This document shows, in pieces, positions 8,691 through 9,519 of a stretch of 9,519 nt of DNA. The stretch is from the NCBI GenBank assembly GCA_025351555.1, contig JANXVS010000329.1:1-9519 (forward strand). Reading direction: 5' to 3'. Numbering within the stretch: the stretch's first letter is position 1; each line of letters opens with the position of its first letter. The notes below the pieces were generated by a model, which saw only the letters and a list, made by a program, of their open reading frames with translations, searched no databases and was not told the origin of the DNA. The stretch comes from Pseudomonadota bacterium. GTDB lineage: Bacteria > Pseudomonadota > Gammaproteobacteria > Xanthomonadales > Rhodanobacteraceae. Position numbers and translations under genes: made by a program.

Positions 8691-8843
8691 ATGATCATCC
8701 TCGTTACCGGCGCGGCCGGCTTCATTGGCGCCTATGTCGGGCGCGCGCATGCGGCGTTCGGTTTTGAACCGCGGATGGCGATCGACGAAGGCATGCCCAA
8801 GGTCGTGGCCAGGTGCCGTGACTATTTCGGCGACAAGCTCTAG
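8691..8843 (+). pseudogene. Internally deleted NAD-dependent sugar-nucleotide epimerase relic
   Basis: The 50-codon frame from ATG 8691 to TAG 8841-8843 joins two recognisable ends of an extended-SDR epimerase. Residues 1-19 (MIILVTGAAGFIGAYVGRA) are the N-terminal Rossmann strand with the NAD-binding GxxGxxG. Residues 22-50 contain FGFEPRMAIDEGMPKVVARC followed by RDYFGDKL, which match the C-terminus of UDP-glucuronate 4-epimerase-like proteins (pattern GFxPxTPIEEGxxxFVxWYRxY). An intact enzyme has about 320-340 residues, so some 280 central codons, including the catalytic YxxxK, are missing, with the reading frame preserved across the junction near codons 18-23. There is a possible -10 box TAGAAT at 8643-8648 upstream and no clear Shine-Dalgarno. 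The glycosyltransferase follows after 43 bases, consistent with a former epimerase-glycosyltransferase operon. A catalytic function is impossible; an expressed microprotein cannot be excluded. Confidence 0.72.
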
Positions 8844-8859
8844 CCCAACGGGCGATAAT
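8830..8859 (+). promoter_or_regulatory. Possible promoter for the glycosyltransferase gene
   Basis: GCGACA (8830-8835, four of six matches to TTGACA) is followed after 18 bases by GATAAT (8854-8859, five of six matches to TATAAT), and the gene starts 27 bases later. The -35 half lies inside the last codons of the epimerase relic. This could have become the main promoter once the upstream gene was lost, but the match is modest. Confidence 0.35.
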
Positions 8860-8886
8860 CGCGCATCGATAAAACGGATCACCCCA

Positions 8887-9519
8887 ATGCCCGATCTATC
8901 CGTCGTCGTGCCTGTGCACAACGAGCGCGACAACATCATTCCGCTGCTGACGGAAATTGCCTCCGCCTTGCGCGGAAAAGCCGATTTCGAGGTCGTTTAT
9001 GTCGATGACGCCAGCCGCGACGACACCCTGACCGTGATGACCGCGGCGAAGGCGCAATTCCCTGAATTGCGCGTGATGCGGCATTTGGCACAAAGTGGAC
9101 AAAGCACCGCGGTGCGCACCGGGGTCAAGGCCGCACGCGGCGCCTGGATCGCCACGCTCGACGGCGATGGCCAGAACGACCCGGCCGATATCCCCAAGCT
9201 GATCGCCATGCGCGACGAATCGCCCGCAGCCATAAAATTATTTGCAGGCTGGCGCGTAAATCGCAAGGATTCCGGCAGCAAGCGTTGGGCTTCGAAGATC
9301 GCCAACGCCATCCGTGCGCGCCTGCTGCACGACGACACCCCCGACACCGGCTGCGGTATTAAGCTGTTCGAGCGCGCGGCATTTCTGGATCTGCCGTATT
9401 TCGACCACATGCACCGCTATCTGCCCGCCCTGATGCTGCGCGCCGGCTGGCAGATCAAGAGCGTGCCGGTCAACCATCGGTCCCGCGACACGGGAACATC
9501 GAAATACAACAACCTCAAC
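8887..9519 (+). CDS. GT2 family glycosyltransferase, ArnC/dolichyl-phosphate-mannose-synthase-like (runs off right edge)
   Basis: The 211 visible codons encode the catalytic domain of an inverting GT-A glycosyltransferase that uses a nucleotide sugar and probably a polyprenyl phosphate acceptor at the cytoplasmic face of the inner membrane. Motifs in order are SVVVPVHNERDNI (5-17), YVDDASRDDT (38-47), SGQSTAVRTGV (70-80), the metal-binding LDGDGQNDP (91-99), GWRVNRKDS (121-129), DTGCGIKLF (153-161), HRYLPALMLRAGW (176-188) and the conserved VNHRSRDTGTSKYN (195-208). If the family pattern holds, one or two C-terminal membrane helices lie beyond the edge. The start ATG has only a weak GGA eight bases upstream. 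Context (epimerase relic just upstream) points to lipid A, LPS or surface-glycan modification; the donor sugar cannot be read from the sequence. Codons 116-120 (ATA AAA TTA TTT GCA) are unusually AT-rich for this gene. Confidence 0.9.
   Translation, partial: MPDLSVVVPVHNERDNIIPLLTEIASALRGKADFEVVYVDDASRDDTLTVMTAAKAQFPELRVMRHLAQSGQSTAVRTGVKAARGAWIATLDGDGQNDPADIPKLIAMRDESPAAIKLFAGWRVNRKDSGSKRWASKIANAIRARLLHDDTPDTGCGIKLFERAAFLDLPYFDHMHRYLPALMLRAGWQIKSVPVNHRSRDTGTSKYNNLN

Overview
The window is GC-rich, gene-dense chromosomal DNA from a gammaproteobacterium, most likely of the Xanthomonadales (Xanthomonadaceae/Rhodanobacteraceae type). This placement rests on codon use, the zinc-free Pseudomonas-type HemB, the chromosomal rsmG-parA-parB block and the presence of a DUF3379-like anti-sigma protein. 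It is an inference from protein character, not from a database search.

Layout. Bases 1-1529 (minus strand) hold two housekeeping genes read leftward, hemB then aroE. They are joined by an ATGA stop/start overlap, and aroE runs off the left edge. After a divergent intergenic region, 1762-4329 (plus) encodes a large c-di-GMP signalling protein with the order REC(degenerate)-REC-PAS-GGDEF(degenerate)-EAL, resembling FimX-type proteins. An AT-rich spacer (about 4380-4490) carries a strong -10 box and a perfect hairpin that covers the ribosome-binding site of a very small SPFH/Band 7 membrane protein (4492-4950). From 5047 to 8627 follows a compact co-directional run: rsmG (16S rRNA m7G527 methyltransferase), parA and parB (chromosome partition), an ECF-type sigma factor, and its probable membrane anti-sigma factor with a zinc-binding HX3CX2C motif. 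Spacing is -4, 13, 13 and -14 bases, so a single operon is plausible. Bases 8691-8843 are a 50-codon in-frame relic of an NAD-dependent sugar-nucleotide epimerase: its first and last residues survive and the middle is gone. A GT2 (polyprenol-phosphate/ArnC-like) glycosyltransferase begins at 8887 and runs off the right edge.

How the genes work together. The left genes serve tetrapyrrole and aromatic amino-acid synthesis. The middle gene should integrate a phosphorylation signal with c-di-GMP. The rsmG-parAB block is a typical origin-proximal chromosome-maintenance set, although mnmG is not next to rsmG here and a mini-SPFH gene is instead. The sigma/anti-sigma pair appended to parB suggests that an envelope- or redox-sensing regulon is transcribed together with segregation genes. 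The right end looks like the start of a surface-glycan or lipid-modification locus that has lost its epimerase.

No tRNA, rRNA, CRISPR array, insertion sequence or parS site was seen. No stretch over 300 bases is without a gene. The most notable non-standard signals are the RBS-covering hairpin at 4471-4486, the epimerase relic at 8691-8843, and the sigma/anti-sigma pair attached to parAB. I found no convincing evidence of a wholly new defence or mobile system.
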